The notes under the pieces are model-generated. The model did no database searches. It was not told the DNA's origin and worked only from the letters and a program-made list of their open reading frames with translations. A program made the translations under genes and the position numbers. From positions 7,745,001 through 7,809,000 of the forward strand of contig NZ_CP068985.1 in the NCBI RefSeq assembly GCF_019397265.1: 64,000 bases of DNA, given 5' to 3'. Positions 35,405 through 44,204 of the stretch are shown here, piece by piece. Origin of the DNA: Nonomuraea coxensis DSM 45129. Lineage in GTDB: Bacteria; Actinomycetota; Actinomycetes; Streptosporangiales; Streptosporangiaceae. The first letter of the stretch is position 1. Each line of letters begins with the position of its first letter.

Positions 35405-35778
35405 GCCGCCGGTCCCGCGTCGATGATCTCCTCGAACTTGCCGAGCTCGGCCACGCTGCCGCCGCTCTCGACCTCCATGACGCCGTCGCGCAGCCGGTAG
35501 ACCTCGCCGTCCTCGCCCACGAGCCGGGCGCCGAGCGCGGCCGACAGTCTCAGGAGCTGGGCCACCTGCCAGTCGGAGCCGGGCTCGCCGACCACGCTGC
35601 CGGTCCAGCGGGCGACCTGGTGGGCACGCCCGTCATGGCCGATCACGATCTCGTCAGATCCGCGCAGCTCGAATCCGGCCGGCGCGATGGCCTTCGCCAA
35701 GTCCGCGAAGGCGAGTGGCGACTCGCGTACCACTCGCAGCTCGTATCCCATGACGGGGGACCATAGCGGATCTTTCAC
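35392..35778 (-). CDS. Conserved hypothetical protein, 128 aa
   Basis: I do not recognise the family. The protein is soluble, mixed alpha/beta and acidic; no signal peptide or membrane segment is visible. It starts at GTG 35778, which overlaps the stop of the mycosin gene in a four-base GTGA junction, so it appears translationally coupled to the protease. An ATG at 35751 would give a shorter form. It overlaps the ATL gene downstream by 13 bases. Whether it belongs to the mycosin module or to the DNA repair pair is not settled by sequence. Confidence 0.65.
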   Translation of the reverse strand: MKDPLWSPVMGYELRVVRESPLAFADLAKAIAPAGFELRGSDEIVIGHDGRAHQVARWTGSVVGEPGSDWQVAQLLRLSAALGARLVGEDGEVYRLRDGVMEVESGGSVAELGKFEEIIDAGPAAWTP

Positions 35779-36941
35779 GACTCTCTGCGCTGATTCAGGA
35801 CGACGATCGCGCCGCAGAACGTGATGAGCGCCACAAGCGTGCCCCCTCCGTACAGCCAGAGCCGCAGCGGATCGGGCCCGGGCCGCTGGGGCACGGGGGC
35901 CTCGCCGCTGCCGAAGTGCTCCTTGCCGCTCGGATCGACGACGCCGCTCGGCCGGCCCGCCAGCGCGGCGGCGGCGTTGAGCGCGGCGGCGGCGTCCACC
36001 ACGCCGAAGCCGATCTGGTCGTCGTAGCCGGCGGCGGGCCGGCCGCGGGCGCCGGCCGCGAGGGCCTGCGCCACCTGGTCGGGACGCAGGGCGGGATGGC
36101 GGGACTTGACGAGCGCGGCCACGCCGGAGATCAGCGCGGCGGCCGAACTCGTGCCCTCCGACAGCTCGTAGCCGCTCCCGCGCTTGACCACCGGGACGCC
36201 GACGCCCGGCGCGGACACCAGCACCGACAGGTTGTCGCTGCTGAACGAGGCCCGCCTGCCCTGCTTGTCGGTGGCGGCCACGCCGATGACGCCCGGGTAG
36301 CCGGCCGGGAAGCTCCAGTAGGAGGTGCCCTTGTCCTGGGCGTACTGGGTCAGGCCGTCGTTGCCCGCGGCGGCGACCAGCACGACGCCCTTGCCCAGCG
36401 CGTACGACACCGCCTCCCGTTCGGACTTGACCGGGCCGTACGAGCCGATCGACATGCTGACGACCTGCGCCCCGTGGTTGGCCGCGTACCGCAGGGCGCG
36501 CGCGAGCGGGCTCTCGGCGGCGGTCTCGGCGTCCGGCGCGGGCGGGATGCCGATCACCGGCTCATCGTCGGTCGCCATCGGCAGCGACAGGATGCGCGAC
36601 TCGGGCGCGATGCCGATGAGCCCGTCGCCGGTGCCGGAGCCGGCGATCAGGGCCGCCATGGCGGTGCCGTGCCGGCCGGGCGGCACGTCGTGCACGGCGG
36701 TGCCCGAGGTCATGTCGGGGCCCTTGGTGACGCGGCCCTTCAGCTCCTTGACGCCGTCGTCCACGCCGCTGTCCACGACGGCGACGGTGACGCCCGCGCC
36801 CTTGGTGACGGTCCACGCCTGCTCGACGTTGAGTGCGTCCAGCACCCACTGCTGCTGGTCCCTGACGGGGACCGCGGCGGCGCCGGTCTGCCCGGTGAGG
36901 GCGAGCAGCACCGCGGCGACGGCGCGGGCGGCGGTCAGCAC
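35775..36941 (-). CDS. Mycosin (S8 subtilisin-like membrane protease), module A, 388 aa
   Basis: A signal peptide (about 1-22), a subtilisin catalytic domain and a C-terminal transmembrane anchor (about residues 360-382) are visible. The triad is Asp in VAVVDSGVD, His in GRHGTAMA and Ser in EGTSSAAAL, with Asn in AAAGNDG. Mycosins are components of type VII secretion, but no other ESX gene lies nearby. It overlaps the end of the partner gene at 36935 by seven bases (GTGCTGA). Confidence 0.88.
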   Translation of the reverse strand: MLTAARAVAAVLLALTGQTGAAAVPVRDQQQWVLDALNVEQAWTVTKGAGVTVAVVDSGVDDGVKELKGRVTKGPDMTSGTAVHDVPPGRHGTAMAALIAGSGTGDGLIGIAPESRILSLPMATDDEPVIGIPPAPDAETAAESPLARALRYAANHGAQVVSMSIGSYGPVKSEREAVSYALGKGVVLVAAAGNDGLTQYAQDKGTSYWSFPAGYPGVIGVAATDKQGRRASFSSDNLSVLVSAPGVGVPVVKRGSGYELSEGTSSAAALISGVAALVKSRHPALRPDQVAQALAAGARGRPAAGYDDQIGFGVVDAAAALNAAAALAGRPSGVVDPSGKEHFGSGEAPVPQRPGPDPLRLWLYGGGTLVALITFCGAIVVLNQRRES

Positions 36942-37843
36942 ACGTTCCCCTGCGTGCAGGGCGGGACCTTGGGCGGGTCCGCGAGGAAGTAGGCGATCTG
37001 GTTGCCGATGGACTTGCCGGCCGGCCACAGCTCGGGGTGCAGGATCTCCTCGGGCGGGATCGCGGCCCTGGTGCGGCCGTCGGCGTAGCCGCCGGTGGAG
37101 AAGACGAGGTACGGTCCCGCGCCGACCCAGCTCGTACGCTGCCGCTGCTCGGGCCCGAAGCGCTCGCTCACCGTGCCGGGGAAGGCCACGGGCAGCACGC
37201 CCACGCGGTCGTCCTGGGTGAGCTCCTCGCCGGCCGACACCCGGGCCTCCTCGTCCTTGAGCACGGCCACGCCGACCGTGAAGACGAACGACGCCGTCTG
37301 GTCCATGTACGTGGCCCGCAGCATGGTGACGCAGCCGTGGCTGCGCAGCACGTCGGCCACGGGGGCGTCGACGCCCTTGGCGCACTCGGTCTCGGGGGCG
37401 ATGCCGATCCGGCGGGCGTACTGCTGGGCGCGGTCCAGCCCGAGGTACTTGACCTCGTCGGGGAAGACGCCGGTGGTCGGCCACGCCTGCCAGCGCCGGG
37501 CGATCTCCTCCTGTTTGTACTGGTTCTGCTCGGCGGAGGTGAGCGGCCGCGACCGGGTCTCGTTGAGCAGCCCGATCGTGCCGAGGAGCACCACGACCGC
37601 GGACACGGCGACGATGACGCCGAGCAGCGTCACGAAGACGCGCCGATAGTGGATGCCCTGCTGGAGCTCCAGCAGTTCGGCCCGCTGCTTCGCGGCGCTC
37701 GCCCGCCTGCGGCCGTCGCCGCCCGGCCAGGCGCGCACCCGCGACCCGCGGCCGGTGGCGGAGCCGAGCGGATTTCTCCGGCCCTGCGTGGCTTCCTCTC
37801 CGGCGCGCGGCAACCCTGACGTCGTCCTACGTGCCTTCACCAC
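36935..37843 (-). CDS. Single-pass membrane protein paired with mycosin, module A, 302 aa
   Basis: A basic cytoplasmic segment of about 65 residues is followed by one transmembrane helix (VFVTLLGVIVAVSAVVVLLG) and an extracytoplasmic domain of about 215 residues with several cysteines. It is a paralogue of the protein at 39141-39857: both have RW..WP.G.VFP, a cysteine before DAP, GC...LRATY.D, LP.AFPGTV.ERF and GPYLV. I know no function for it. Fixed overlap with the mycosin gene suggests it assists or is a substrate of the protease. Confidence 0.78.
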   Translation of the reverse strand: MVKARRTTSGLPRAGEEATQGRRNPLGSATGRGSRVRAWPGGDGRRRASAAKQRAELLELQQGIHYRRVFVTLLGVIVAVSAVVVLLGTIGLLNETRSRPLTSAEQNQYKQEEIARRWQAWPTTGVFPDEVKYLGLDRAQQYARRIGIAPETECAKGVDAPVADVLRSHGCVTMLRATYMDQTASFVFTVGVAVLKDEEARVSAGEELTQDDRVGVLPVAFPGTVSERFGPEQRQRTSWVGAGPYLVFSTGGYADGRTRAAIPPEEILHPELWPAGKSIGNQIAYFLADPPKVPPCTQGNVC

Positions 37844-37896
37844 CGCCTCGTTCCCGGTTCGGTCCCGTGTCTATTTCGTCCCCCTAAGAGGACAGA

Positions 37897-39153
37897 TCAT
37901 GCGTCTTGGGGGCTGTGCTCCCGGCGTACCCGCCTGACCAGGGTGAACATGACCCCCAGTGAGACGAGCGCGCCCGCGCCCGCCGCCGTGGCGATGGCCG
38001 CGGAGACGGCCACGCGCCGGTCGTCGCGTACGACGACCTTGACCGGGCCCGCCCCGCCCCCGGCGAGGGGGCGGCCGGGGTCCTGGACCGCGGCGCCGGT
38101 GGCGACCGCGGTGTGCCCGGCCAGGCGGTCGGCGGCGGCGAGGGCCCTGGCGGCGTTCACGACCCCGAAACCCGTCGAGGTGTCGTAGCCGCCGGGAGGA
38201 CGGTCGAGCGCGCCGGCGGTGAGGGCCTGCGCGACGAGCGGCGGCGACATCCGCGGATGCCTCGCCTTGATGAGCGCGGCGATGCCGGACACCAGCGCGG
38301 TCGCCTGCGACGTGCCCCGTCCCACCCAGTACTCGTCGCCGGGGCCCGCCCCCATGATGTCCACGCCCGGCGCGGCCACCTGCACGGAGGGGTTCCAGTT
38401 CGAGAACGTGGCCCGGCGCAGCCGCCGGTCGGTCGCCCCCACCGCGACCACGCCGGGGAAGGCCGCCGGGTAGGAGTAGGGCGCGTAGTCGCGGCCGATC
38501 TTCCTGTCGCCGTCGTTGCCGGCGGCGGCCACGAGCACGACGCCCTTGGAGATCGCGTACCGGACGGCGGCGCGCTCCTTGGCGGTGGCGAGCTCCTTGG
38601 AGATCGACAGGTTGATCACGTCCGCCCCTTCGTCGACCGCGTACCTGATGCCGCGTGCCACGACGTCCTCGAAGCGCTCGGCGGTGTTGAACTCCCGGAA
38701 ACCGGGCTCCTCGTCCTCGAGGATGACCCTCACCGACAGTACGTCCGCCTCGGGCGCGACGCCGATGATCCCCCGTTTTCCGTCAGACCCGTGCCCGTGC
38801 CCGGCGATCAGCGAGGCCATGTACGTGCCGTGCAGCCTGCGCGGGGACACGCCCGGCGGGTTCGCGCCCACCGTGAAGTCCTTGCCCGTGCGCACCGAGC
38901 CGGTCAGGTCGCGGTGGCCCGGGTCCACGCCGGAGTCGAGCACGGCCACGGTCGCGCCCGCGCCCTTGGTCACCCGCCACGCCTGCCGGAGCTCCAGCGT
39001 CTCGATCACCTGACGCTGCCCGCCGCGCACGTCGTCGGCGTACGCGGCCGGGGCGGCCAGCAGCAGCGCTCCGGCCGCCGCCCCGGCGGCGAGCGCCGGC
39101 CGCGGCACGCCTGTCAGCACGCCTGAGGCACTGCCCCGGCTCAGCACTGCCAT
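37897..39153 (-). CDS. Mycosin (S8 subtilisin-like membrane protease), module B, 418 aa
   Basis: A signal peptide (about 1-38), subtilisin domain and C-terminal transmembrane helix are present. The triad residues are intact: VAVLDSGVD, RRLHGTYMASL and RGTSQATALVSG. It is longer than module A between the His and Asn motifs (insert around DGKRGIIGVAPEAD and the EDEEPGFREF loop). The start is ATG 39153, overlapping its partner gene by 13 bases. Confidence 0.87.
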   Translation of the reverse strand: MAVLSRGSASGVLTGVPRPALAAGAAAGALLLAAPAAYADDVRGGQRQVIETLELRQAWRVTKGAGATVAVLDSGVDPGHRDLTGSVRTGKDFTVGANPPGVSPRRLHGTYMASLIAGHGHGSDGKRGIIGVAPEADVLSVRVILEDEEPGFREFNTAERFEDVVARGIRYAVDEGADVINLSISKELATAKERAAVRYAISKGVVLVAAAGNDGDRKIGRDYAPYSYPAAFPGVVAVGATDRRLRRATFSNWNPSVQVAAPGVDIMGAGPGDEYWVGRGTSQATALVSGIAALIKARHPRMSPPLVAQALTAGALDRPPGGYDTSTGFGVVNAARALAAADRLAGHTAVATGAAVQDPGRPLAGGGAGPVKVVVRDDRRVAVSAAIATAAGAGALVSLGVMFTLVRRVRREHSPQDA

Positions 39154-39857
39154 GCCTCGCCGCGGCAGTCGGGCATGGCGGGGGTGCTGAGCGCGGTGAG
39201 GATCCGCTCGGAGATCTCGGTGGCGAAGGCGAACACGGCCGGCCGCGGCTCGCCGACGGCGCTCCCCGGCCGCCCGTCCACCTCCCCGGCCGTGGTGAGC
39301 ACGAGGTAAGGACCCGCCTGCCCGACCGATCCGGCCTGGCGGACGGCGGGCGTGAACCGCTCGGCGACGGTGCCGGGGAAGGCCAGCGGGAGGAGGCCGG
39401 GCACGGGCTCGCCGCCCTCGGCGAAGGCCGCCCGCGCGCGGACGGCGCGCGGCTCGTCCGGCAGCGCCGCCACGCCGACGGTGACGAGCACGCCCTGCAG
39501 CGCGTCGATGTACGTGGCCCGCAGCAGCCCCCGGCACCCGGCCAGGCGCAGCTCCTCGGCGGCCGGGGCGTCGGCGTGCGCGCAGGAGGTGTCGGGCGAG
39601 ATGCCGACCCGGCGGGCGCGCTCCTCGCCGCCCTGCTCGGCGGAGTAGGCCAGCGTGGCGGGGAACACGCGCCCCGCGGGCCAGGTGCGCCAGCGCTCGG
39701 CGACCTCCCGGACGGCGGCGGCGCGCAGCTCGGCGGCCGTGGGACCGCGCGTGAGCTCGGTGCCCGCCGAACCGCCGGCGACCCCGGCGGCCACCGCGCA
39801 GACCAGGGTCAGCGCGGAGGCCGCCACGAGGGTCGGCCAGGGCCGGGACGTTCTCAC
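39141..39857 (-). CDS. Membrane-anchored protein paired with mycosin, module B, 238 aa
   Basis: This shorter paralogue of the 302-aa protein has the same extracytoplasmic domain but an almost absent cytoplasmic part (MRTSRP, then a hydrophobic segment to about residue 30). Shared motifs: ERWRTWPAGRVFP, GISPDTSCAH, LRATYIDA, VGVAALPDEP, LPLAFPGTVAERF, AGPYLVLT. Cysteines in TSCAH and the terminal DCRGEAWQC may form disulfides. It begins the module B unit, which is transcribed before module A. Confidence 0.76.
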   Translation of the reverse strand: MRTSRPWPTLVAASALTLVCAVAAGVAGGSAGTELTRGPTAAELRAAAVREVAERWRTWPAGRVFPATLAYSAEQGGEERARRVGISPDTSCAHADAPAAEELRLAGCRGLLRATYIDALQGVLVTVGVAALPDEPRAVRARAAFAEGGEPVPGLLPLAFPGTVAERFTPAVRQAGSVGQAGPYLVLTTAGEVDGRPGSAVGEPRPAVFAFATEISERILTALSTPAMPDCRGEAWQC

Positions 39858-39914
39858 GTCATCGACCTTAACCAGGGCGTCACCGGAACACCCCGCAAAA
39901 ATGCCGCGATATGC

Positions 39915-41096
39915 CTAATAGCTGGGCAGGCTCGGATCCACCGTCTTGACCCAGCTCAGCACGCCTCCGCCCACGTGCACGGCGTCGGAGAAGCCGGCGT
40001 TCTTGACGACCGCCAGCGCCTCGGCCGAGCGCGCGCCCGACTTGCAGTGGAGCACGATGCGCTTGTCCTGCGGCAGCTTCTCCAGGGCAGAGCCGTTGAG
40101 GAACTCGCCCTTCGGGATCAGCGTCGCGCCGGGGATGGAGACGATCTCGTACTCGTTGGGCTCGCGGACGTCCACGAGGAAGATGTCCTCGCCGCGCTCC
40201 TGCATGCCCTTGAGCTCCAGGGCCGTGATGGTGGAGCCCGTCGCGGCCTCGGCGGCCTCGTCGGAGATCGCGCCGCAGAACGCCTCGTAGTCGTCGAGGA
40301 GCGCGGTGAGCGTCGGGTTCTTGCCGCACAGCACGCACTCGGGGTCCTTGCGGACCTTGAGGTCGCGGTACTTCATCTCCAGGGCGTCGTAGATCATCAG
40401 CCGCCCGACCAGCGGCTCGCCGATGCCGGTCAGCAGCTTGATGGCCTCGTTGACCTGGATGGAGCCGATGGAGGCGCACAGCACGCCGAGCACGCCGCCC
40501 TCGGCGCACGACGGCACCATTCCGGGAGGCGGGGGCTCCGGGTAGAGGCAGCGGTAGCACGGCCCGTGCTCGGCCCAGAAGACGCTCGCCTGGCCGTCGA
40601 AGCGGTAGATGGAGCCCCAGACGTACGGCTTGCCGAGCAGCACCGCGGCGTCGTTCACCATGTAGCGCGTGGCGAAGTTGTCCGTGCCGTCGACGATGAG
40701 GTCGTAGCCGGAGAAGATCTCCATCACGTTCTCGGTGGTCAGGGCCGTGTTGTGGATCACGACCTCGACGTAGGGGTTGATCTCGCGGACCGAGGCCGCG
40801 GCGCTCTTGGCCTTCGGCCGGCCCACGTCGGACTGGCCGTGGATGACCTGGCGCTGCAGGTTGGACTCATCGACCACGTCGAAGTCGATGATGCCGAGGG
40901 TGCCGACACCCGCCGCCGCGAGATACAGCAGTCCGGGCGAGCCCAGGCCCCCGGCGCCGACGCACAGCACCTTGGCGTTCTTCAGCCGCTTCTGCCCGGC
41001 CATGCCCACATCGGGGATGATCAGGTGGCGCGAGTAGCGGCGCACTTCGTCGACGGTCAGCTCGTCTGCCGGCTCGACCAGGGGTGGCAACGACAC
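39915..41096 (-). CDS. moeZ: MoeZ-type adenylyltransferase/sulfurtransferase (MoeB plus rhodanese), 393 aa
   Basis: An E1-like MoeB domain (GAGGLGSPGLLYLAAAGVG, DGTDNFATRY, CYRCLYPEPP and CVLCG zinc cysteines) is fused to a C-terminal rhodanese domain with active cysteine in LHCKSGARS. MoeZ activates and thiolates small sulfur carriers (MoaD2, ThiS-like, CysO), serving molybdopterin, thiamine and cysteine synthesis. It is likely the sulfur-transfer partner of moaE (5.4 kb). Confidence 0.93.
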   Translation of the reverse strand: MSLPPLVEPADELTVDEVRRYSRHLIIPDVGMAGQKRLKNAKVLCVGAGGLGSPGLLYLAAAGVGTLGIIDFDVVDESNLQRQVIHGQSDVGRPKAKSAAASVREINPYVEVVIHNTALTTENVMEIFSGYDLIVDGTDNFATRYMVNDAAVLLGKPYVWGSIYRFDGQASVFWAEHGPCYRCLYPEPPPPGMVPSCAEGGVLGVLCASIGSIQVNEAIKLLTGIGEPLVGRLMIYDALEMKYRDLKVRKDPECVLCGKNPTLTALLDDYEAFCGAISDEAAEAATGSTITALELKGMQERGEDIFLVDVREPNEYEIVSIPGATLIPKGEFLNGSALEKLPQDKRIVLHCKSGARSAEALAVVKNAGFSDAVHVGGGVLSWVKTVDPSLPSY

Positions 41097-41138
41097 TTCA
41101 TACGCTCCCGTTTTCAGGCACTCATCTCACTGTGAAAC

Positions 41139-42038
41139 CTAGCTGGGCAGTGGGGCATTCCCCAATCGCGTCTCACGGATCAGACGGCCCGCCTCAGCGG
41201 CCACGACCTGCGGCATCTCCATCATGGCGACATGGCCGGCGGTCGGCAGCAGCACGATCCGCGCGTTGCGGAAGGTGCGCCACGCCCTGCGCGCCATCGC
41301 CGGGCGGACGAGCCGGTCGTGCCGGCCGTGCAGGATCAGCGTGGGCGCCTCGACCCTGGCCGCCTGGCGCCACAGGTTGTCCTCGCCGCGGCGGAAGTAT
41401 TCGGCCACGATGCCGCGGGCCGAGGCGATCATGGCCTGGCCGGCGTACGGGAGGTCGTCGCGGCGGCGCAGCTCGTCGATGGCGTCGCGCAGCCGTACGG
41501 GGTGGACCGCCTGGACGTCGGCCCAAACCATCGCCATGGAGGCGCTGACGCGCTGCTCGGCGGGGATGAGCTGCAGCTTGCCCGCCACCCACTCCCCCAG
41601 CACGGGGATCGCGGCGGCGGCCACCCGGGCGGGCCCGTAGCGCGGGACCAGGTCGGGCAGCGCCGGGGAGACCAGCGTCAGCGAGCGGACCAGATCGGGG
41701 CGGCTCGCGGCGACCCGTACGGAGACCGCGCCGCCCAGCGAGTTGCCGAACAGATGGGCCGGCCCGGTGTGCTCCAGCAGGCCGATCACGGACCTGGCGT
41801 GCCCGGCCACCGTGTAGTCGCCGTCGGCGGGGGCCGGGGAGAAGCCCGCGCCCGGCAGGTCGAGGGCGTGGCCCCTGACGGTGTCCTTGAGCTCGTCCAT
41901 GAGGTCGGTCCAGTTGGTGGCGGACCCGGCCAGACCGTGGACGAAGACGGCCTGCTCGGCCGGGCCCTCAGGGGTGGACCGGACGTGCAACGAGCCGATC
42001 GTGCGTCCCGGCCAGTGCGGGATCGGCTCCGCGACCAT
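41139..42038 (-). CDS. Alpha/beta hydrolase, 299 aa
   Basis: The oxyanion-hole motif FVHGLAGS, nucleophile Ser in FGNSLGGA, and the C-terminal acid/His (HGRHDRLV, TAGHVAMME) define an intact alpha/beta hydrolase. It may hydrolyse esters or C-C bonds; the substrate is unknown. ATG 42038 follows AAGGAGG. The corresponding mycobacterial neighbour is lipV (Rv3203). Confidence 0.86.
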   Translation of the reverse strand: MVAEPIPHWPGRTIGSLHVRSTPEGPAEQAVFVHGLAGSATNWTDLMDELKDTVRGHALDLPGAGFSPAPADGDYTVAGHARSVIGLLEHTGPAHLFGNSLGGAVSVRVAASRPDLVRSLTLVSPALPDLVPRYGPARVAAAAIPVLGEWVAGKLQLIPAEQRVSASMAMVWADVQAVHPVRLRDAIDELRRRDDLPYAGQAMIASARGIVAEYFRRGEDNLWRQAARVEAPTLILHGRHDRLVRPAMARRAWRTFRNARIVLLPTAGHVAMMEMPQVVAAEAGRLIRETRLGNAPLPS

Positions 42039-42190
42039 GCGTCCTCCTTGTCGTTCGCGGAACGCGGGGTGCGTTCCCTCCACGATAACCATCGCGCCTA
42101 GAGGCGGCATGGAAAGGGTCAGAACGGTTTTTACCCCTCTTCTCAGGACACATCGTGCATATATCCCGAACAGTGACAGGGGGCTACGAG

Positions 42191-42508
42191 ATGGTCACTC
42201 ACCGCGTCGCCGCGATCCTCGCGGCAGCGGCCCTCACGGGGAGCGCGCTCGTCGCCGCCGCCGCCACGCCGGCGAGCGCCGTCGCCGTACTGGAGCTGCC
42301 GGGCTGCAGATACCGGATCAAGCACGTCAAGACCTGGCTGAACGTGCGGGCGGCGCCGCGCGGAAGGATCATCGACAGGCTCTACCCGGGGGACGTCACT
42401 TGGGGAAGCTGCAGGACGTTCGACGGGTGGCGCAGGATCCACGGGACCGAGATCGGACGCCGGGGGTTCTCCTTCGCCCGCCACCTCAAGAAGATCGGCA
42501 GGCGGTAG
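42191..42508 (+). CDS. Small secreted SH3-like protein, 105 aa
   Basis: A signal peptide ends after ASA (about residue 31). The mature part (LNVRAAPRGRIIDRLYPGDV and the tail GFSFARHLKKIG) is a bacterial SH3-type fold, which in secreted proteins often binds cell wall peptides. Two cysteines (PGCRY and GSCRTF) may form a disulfide. ATG 42191 is chosen because AGGGGG lies upstream and the longer frame has no ribosome binding site. Confidence 0.78.
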   Translation: MVTHRVAAILAAAALTGSALVAAAATPASAVAVLELPGCRYRIKHVKTWLNVRAAPRGRIIDRLYPGDVTWGSCRTFDGWRRIHGTEIGRRGFSFARHLKKIGRR

Positions 42509-42897
42509 CGGGCGACCGGCCCGAGTCGTCCCGACATGTCCAAGAGACCGGTAAAAAGCTGACGGACGTCGTTTATGGGGGTCACCGGCGGAAACATGTC
42601 AGGCGACGCCACGCACGGTGACCCATCCGGCACTGACCGTATTCATACGGGACAGGCCGGCACGGAAGCACCGTCCGGGCGTGCAGCTATTTCCTTGCGC
42701 GAAATGACGACCGACCGCCCGCCGAAGGCGATGCGAATACGTCGTCCGCCGGAATGCGCCCGCGGACGCCATTCGGATCCGACGGCGGGCCGGAATGTTC
42801 GCGGGCATTCGTACCGCGCGGAGTCGCGCCACTTTGTGCTGCCGTCTTCCGTGGAGCAGGCCAATTCGGACATTTCATGTCATTTCATGGGATAGAT

Positions 42898-42994
42898 GTG
42901 TAATGCAAGCAATAGGATTCTTAATACACAGCAAAATAGGGTGATCCCAGTTTGCCCGGCCTCTCCTCCGGAAATGACATTCACCGGATGACTC
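42898..42994 (+). promoter_or_regulatory. Conserved upstream region, gene 1 of the small secreted set
   Basis: Three blocks are shared with the region upstream of the third gene (read on the minus strand at 45548-45644): GTGTAATGCAAGCAAT (42898-42913), a GCAAAAT-to-GTTTG block (42930-42955), and a GGAAATGACATT-to-GGATGACTC block (42970-42994). The middle block is also present before gene 2 (43708-43735). They likely include the promoter and an operator. Confidence 0.65.
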
Positions 42995-43043
42995 TTAAGC
43001 AGCCGTCCAAGACCTTTTTCAGGTACCCGGAAACGTCTAGAAC

Positions 43044-43070
43044 GGGGCACTCGATCCTTTAGGGGGAAAA
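43044..43070 (+). promoter_or_regulatory. Conserved 5' block with ribosome binding site, gene 1
   Basis: A block ending in TCGATCCTTTAGGGGGAA lies directly upstream of the ATG and is repeated nearly unchanged before genes 2 and 3. AGGGGG is the ribosome binding site; the conserved bases before it exceed what translation initiation needs. Confidence 0.75.
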
Positions 43071-43073
43071 GCA

Positions 43074-43454
43074 ATGCCCAAGCTCAAGAGCCTTATGGCC
43101 GGCCTCGCCATCAGCACGGCGATGACCGGTGCCGCGGTCACCATGGGGGCCGCGGCCGCCAGCGCCACCACCCCGGTCCCCTCCCGCGCCTCCGTCGCCA
43201 CGGGCGACTGGGACGGCGGCGAGAACTGGGACGGCGACTGGAACGGCGGCTGGGGCGGTGGCTGGGGTCACCACAACCGTCGTCACCAGCGCTGCGGTCG
43301 CGGCCACTGGGGCGGCGGCGGCTGGGGCTGGGGACGCCGCGGTGCGAACAGGATCTGCATCGTCGTCCGCAACCACAACCGCAACATCAACGGCCAGTTC
43401 GAGAACCGCCGCCGCCACCACCACCACGACGGCCTGGAGCTGGAGTCGTCGTGA
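43074..43454 (+). CDS. Small secreted Gly/Trp/His/Arg-rich protein, copy 1, 126 aa
   Basis: The product has a signal peptide (MPKLKSLMAGLAISTAMTG, cleavage near ASA) shared with two paralogues. The mature protein starts acidic and Trp/Gly-rich (DWDGGENWDGDWNGGWGGGW), then becomes His/Arg-rich, has a short RICIVVRNHNRNINGQ strand shared in pattern with the other copies, and ends HHHHDG. I know no family. Dense Trp, Gly, His and Asp suggests metal or cell-surface binding, but that is conjecture. A true terminator follows. Confidence 0.82.
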   Translation: MPKLKSLMAGLAISTAMTGAAVTMGAAAASATTPVPSRASVATGDWDGGENWDGDWNGGWGGGWGHHNRRHQRCGRGHWGGGGWGWGRRGANRICIVVRNHNRNINGQFENRRRHHHHDGLELESS

Positions 43455-43635
43455 CGCGACCGTGAAACAACGGCGCAAGGGGTAGGGATCCATTCTTCGC
43501 GACCGCCGGAAATCCGTCCATGAAACGGATGAAGGCGCCGTGAGGAATGGATTTCCCGGGCCGGGCCCGCGCGATGGCGCGCGGGTTCGTGCCGGGATTC
43601 CCTTTTCTCCACGCCCGCCACGGCGAATCATCTTC

Positions 43636-43670
43636 GAGGGCCCCGCCGGCTGACAGCCGGCGGGGCCCTC
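43636..43670 (+). terminator. Intrinsic terminator after copy 1
   Basis: A 16-bp perfect stem (43636-43651 with 43655-43670) is followed by GTCGTGTTTT. It lies 180 bp beyond the stop codon of the gene at 43074-43454. Confidence 0.85.
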
Positions 43671-43707
43671 GTCGTGTTTTCCCGGGCCTTTCCCTATGTC
43701 ACAAACC

Positions 43708-43735
43708 GGCAAAAGTGGACAATTCCGGTTTGTGT
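43708..43735 (+). promoter_or_regulatory. Conserved upstream element, gene 2 of the small secreted set
   Basis: The sequence GGCAAAAGTGGACAATTCCG plus TTTGTGT aligns with the elements before copies 1 (42930-42955) and 3 (45585-45612). The common pattern is GCAAAA, four to seven bases, then AT-rich bases and GTTTG. It lies about 140 bp before the ATG. Confidence 0.6.
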
Positions 43736-43843
43736 GGGTTGGTGGCCGGTTATATGAAGAGTGCGGATGAACGGACTCGTTCCGAACATCCCCCGCCCGG
43801 ACCACAAGACGGCAGCAACCAGGCTGTCAGGAAAGGGCGGTAC

Positions 43844-43868
43844 GGGGCAATCGATCCTTTAGGGGGAA
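43844..43868 (+). promoter_or_regulatory. Conserved 5' block with ribosome binding site, gene 2
   Basis: GGGGCAATCGATCCTTTAGG and GGGAA match the blocks of copies 1 and 3 with one or two changes. AGGGGG is the ribosome binding site for ATG 43875. Confidence 0.75.
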
Positions 43869-43874
43869 GACAAA

Positions 43875-44204
43875 ATGCCCAAGCTCAAGAGTATTGTCGC
43901 GGGCCTCGCTCTCAGCACGGCGATGACCGGAGGCGTGGTCGCCGCGGGCGCGGCCACCACGTCCGCAAGCGCCAGCACCGCCCAGCTCACCACCCAGACC
44001 GGCATCCAGACCGGATGGGGCTGCCACGCCCGCCGCCGCTGCGGCTGGGGCGGCTGGGGCTGGCGCCGGGCCGGCTGGGGCGGCTGGGGCCGCCGGCACG
44101 GCCACGGCCGCATCAAGGTCGTCGTCGTCAACCGGAACACCAACGTCAACACCAACGGCCACCGCCACTTCCGGAACTTCGACCGCGACGGCGACTGGGA
44201 GTAG
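43875..44204 (+). CDS. Small secreted Gly/Trp/Arg-rich protein, copy 2, 109 aa
   Basis: The signal peptide (MPKLKSIVAGLALSTAMTGG) matches copies 1 and 3. The mature part has GWGCHARRRCGWGGWGWRR, more Trp-Gly repeats, then RIKVVVVNRNTNVNTNG, and a charged end. Two cysteines in the GWGC..RRCGWGG motif are shared with copy 3 and may bind metal or form a disulfide. The function is unknown. It is the shortest of the set and lacks the His run. Confidence 0.82.
   Translation: MPKLKSIVAGLALSTAMTGGVVAAGAATTSASASTAQLTTQTGIQTGWGCHARRRCGWGGWGWRRAGWGGWGRRHGHGRIKVVVVNRNTNVNTNGHRHFRNFDRDGDWE

Larger units (their letters stand above)
42509..43073 (+). other. 565-bp region with upstream elements of the first small secreted protein gene
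   Basis: The last 180 bp carry the conserved elements listed separately and are clearly homologous to the region upstream of the gene at 45077-45463. The first 350 bp hold no gene I can support; a frame at 42575-42895 lacks a ribosome binding site. Confidence 0.6.

Noticed and set aside
35775..39857. Type VII secretion (ESX) locus
   Set aside because: Only mycosins and their partner proteins are present; EccB, EccC, EccD, EccE and WXG100 genes are absent from the window.
42575..42895. Possible small gene before the secreted-protein set
   Set aside because: No convincing ribosome binding site, no signal peptide or family, and its end overlaps the conserved upstream region of copy 1.
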